Below, in pieces: positions 40,130 to 41,024 of a DNA stretch of 41,024 nucleotides (position 1 is the first letter of the stretch; every line of letters begins with the position of its first letter). A program made the translations under genes and the position numbers. The stretch is taken from positions 1 through 41,024 of the forward strand of contig JADHWE010000014.1 in NCBI GenBank assembly GCA_016783675.1. The letters run 5' to 3'. The DNA is from Kiritimatiellia bacterium. Lineage in GTDB: Bacteria; Verrucomicrobiota; Kiritimatiellia; UBA8416; JABMPJ01. The notes under the pieces were generated by a model, which was not told the origin of the DNA, searched no databases, and saw nothing but the letters and a program-made list of their open reading frames with translations.

Positions 40130-40152
40130 TGGCCGACTATGATGGTCGGCCA
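40130..40152 (+). promoter_or_regulatory. Hairpin that includes the rsmE start codon
   Basis: TGGCCGAC (40130-40137) and GTCGGCCA (40145-40152) form a perfect 8-bp stem around a 7-base loop. The last base of the stem is the A of the rsmE ATG. It lies directly after the pseudopilin stop and could hinder readthrough or control rsmE initiation. Confidence 0.5.
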
Positions 40153-40883
40153 TGAACAGGATCCTGTTCAAAGCAGATGAAGTGCCCGCGAGCGGACGGG
40201 TTGTGCTCGGTGATGACCGTGCCGACCATATTCGCAGCGTGCTTTGCTCTGCTCTACACGACACGATTCGCGTCGGCATCCTGAACGGGCCCAGCGGGGA
40301 AGGGGAGGTCGTCGCCCTCGACGACGTTTCCGTGGAGCTGGCCTGTCAGTTTGAGTCCACGCCGCCTGAAGTGCCTCCCCTCGATCTTCTGCTGGCCATG
40401 CCCCGACCGAAGGTCATGAAGCGACTCTGGGCGCCGCTGGCTTCGCTGGGCCTCGGTCGCATCATCATCACCAACGCCGCCCGCGTGGAGCGCAATTACT
40501 TCGATACGCACTGGCTGGACCCGGCCAACTACGACCCCCTGCTCATTGAAGGGCTGCAGCAGGCCGGTGCAACGCGTCTGCCGGAGGTCACGGTGGCGCG
40601 GCGGTTTCGTCCGTTGGTCGAGGACCGGCTGGACGAGCTCTGCCCCGGCACGAGGCGTATCGTGGCGCATCCGCACGATGCGGCGCCGTTGGAGGCCGAG
40701 TTGGCTTCGGAGCCGGACCAGCGACTCCTATTGGCGGTGGGTCCCGAAGGCGGCTGGGTGCCGTTCGAGCTGGAGCTGATGCAGAGCGCCGGCTTCCGCG
40801 CCGTCAGCCTGCCGTTCGGTGCGCTGCGCACAGACGTCGCCTGCATCGCGCTCATCGCCGTGGCCAACGCGCTACACCTCTAA
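40152..40883 (+). CDS. rsmE: 16S rRNA (uracil1498-N3)-methyltransferase RsmE
   Basis: The 243-residue protein matches the SPOUT-family RsmE, which methylates U1498 of 16S rRNA with SAM. It has an N-terminal PUA-like part (HIRSVLCSALHDTIRVGILNG), then the knotted domain with LAMPRPKVMKRLWAPLASLGLGRIIITNAARVE, GLQQAGATRLPEV, LLAVGPEGGWVPFELELM and SLPFGALRTDVACIALIA. The LPFGALRTDVA ending is a slight variant of the usual LGxRILRTETA. The ATG sits in a stem, and no Shine-Dalgarno sequence is clear. Confidence 0.94.
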   Translation: MNRILFKADEVPASGRVVLGDDRADHIRSVLCSALHDTIRVGILNGPSGEGEVVALDDVSVELACQFESTPPEVPPLDLLLAMPRPKVMKRLWAPLASLGLGRIIITNAARVERNYFDTHWLDPANYDPLLIEGLQQAGATRLPEVTVARRFRPLVEDRLDELCPGTRRIVAHPHDAAPLEAELASEPDQRLLLAVGPEGGWVPFELELMQSAGFRAVSLPFGALRTDVACIALIAVANALHL

Positions 40884-40967
40884 AATATTGGTATCGTTCA
40901 AATGTTGATGCCTGGCCAAGTCTGTTTTATGAAATCGCATTCCATGGCGGGATGTCGAGGTGCTTCT

Positions 40968-41024
40968 CAATATCCAACAGCCAACACTCAAATCCAATTT
41001 CCAAGTGTGCGAAAAGGCGCGAAT
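40968..41024. repeat. Partial copy of the dispersed intergenic repeat at the right edge
   Basis: The sequence starts CAATATCCAACAGCCAAC and continues with words close to CCAATTTCCAAGTGTGCGA. The minus-strand reading of 32322-32272 has the same words in the same order. The copy runs off the window edge. The stretch before it (40884-40967) holds no recognisable gene. Confidence 0.65.

Overview
The window looks like chromosomal DNA of a GC-rich, anaerobic, fermentative bacterium. Three things suggest the PVC superphylum (Kiritimatiellota, Lentisphaerota or Verrucomicrobiota): a eukaryote-type glycogen branching enzyme, a very large amylase/debranching fusion, and several short dispersed intergenic repeats. 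This placement is an inference; no rRNA or other phylogenetic marker is present. Recognisable promoters are of the TTGACA/TATAAT type. No tRNA, rRNA, CRISPR array, prophage or transposase gene was seen.

Layout. (1) 1-978: a HigB/HigA-type toxin-antitoxin pair bracketed by a 14-bp inverted repeat, with a promoter and a palindromic operator. (2) 1259-4189: a cardiolipin synthase, then a membrane PAS sensor that appears to be the remnant of a hybrid histidine kinase which lost its kinase core. (3) 4231-15098: a five-gene glycogen block on the plus strand (bifunctional debranching enzyme, small CBM48 protein, phosphorylase, synthase, branching enzyme). No ADP-glucose pyrophosphorylase gene is in view. 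(4) 15121-15636: a rubrerythrin-like diiron protein on the minus strand, divergent from the next block across a regulatory region with a strong palindrome.

(5) 15830-29399: the centrepiece, 18 tightly packed plus-strand genes. They encode a two-subunit ferredoxin/NAD(P)H oxidoreductase-like module, a polyferredoxin, the membrane and catalytic core of a group 4 [NiFe] hydrogenase with both CxxC nickel motifs intact, a complete Mrp-type antiporter set (A to G), a HycF-like ferredoxin, the hydrogenase maturation protease, and a histidine kinase whose N-terminal domain looks like a Rossmann dinucleotide-binding fold. A convergent single-domain response regulator follows. I infer one complex that couples NAD(P)H or ferredoxin, H2 and a Na+/H+ gradient, with a redox-sensing two-component output.

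(6) 30003-32111: proB (without a PUA domain) and proA. (7) 32112-36650, minus strand: a secreted hypothetical protein, a ferredoxin-fused EtfA, EtfB, a SAM methyltransferase and an isochorismatase-family hydrolase, with dispersed repeats between them. (8) 36816-40883: a DUF401 membrane protein, a near-perfect 28-bp-arm palindrome, a lipoprotein, a pseudopilin, and the 16S rRNA methyltransferase RsmE. The right edge (40968-41024) is another copy of the dispersed repeat seen at 32186-32321, and the left edge starts in an inverted-repeat arm, so both window edges lie in repeats.
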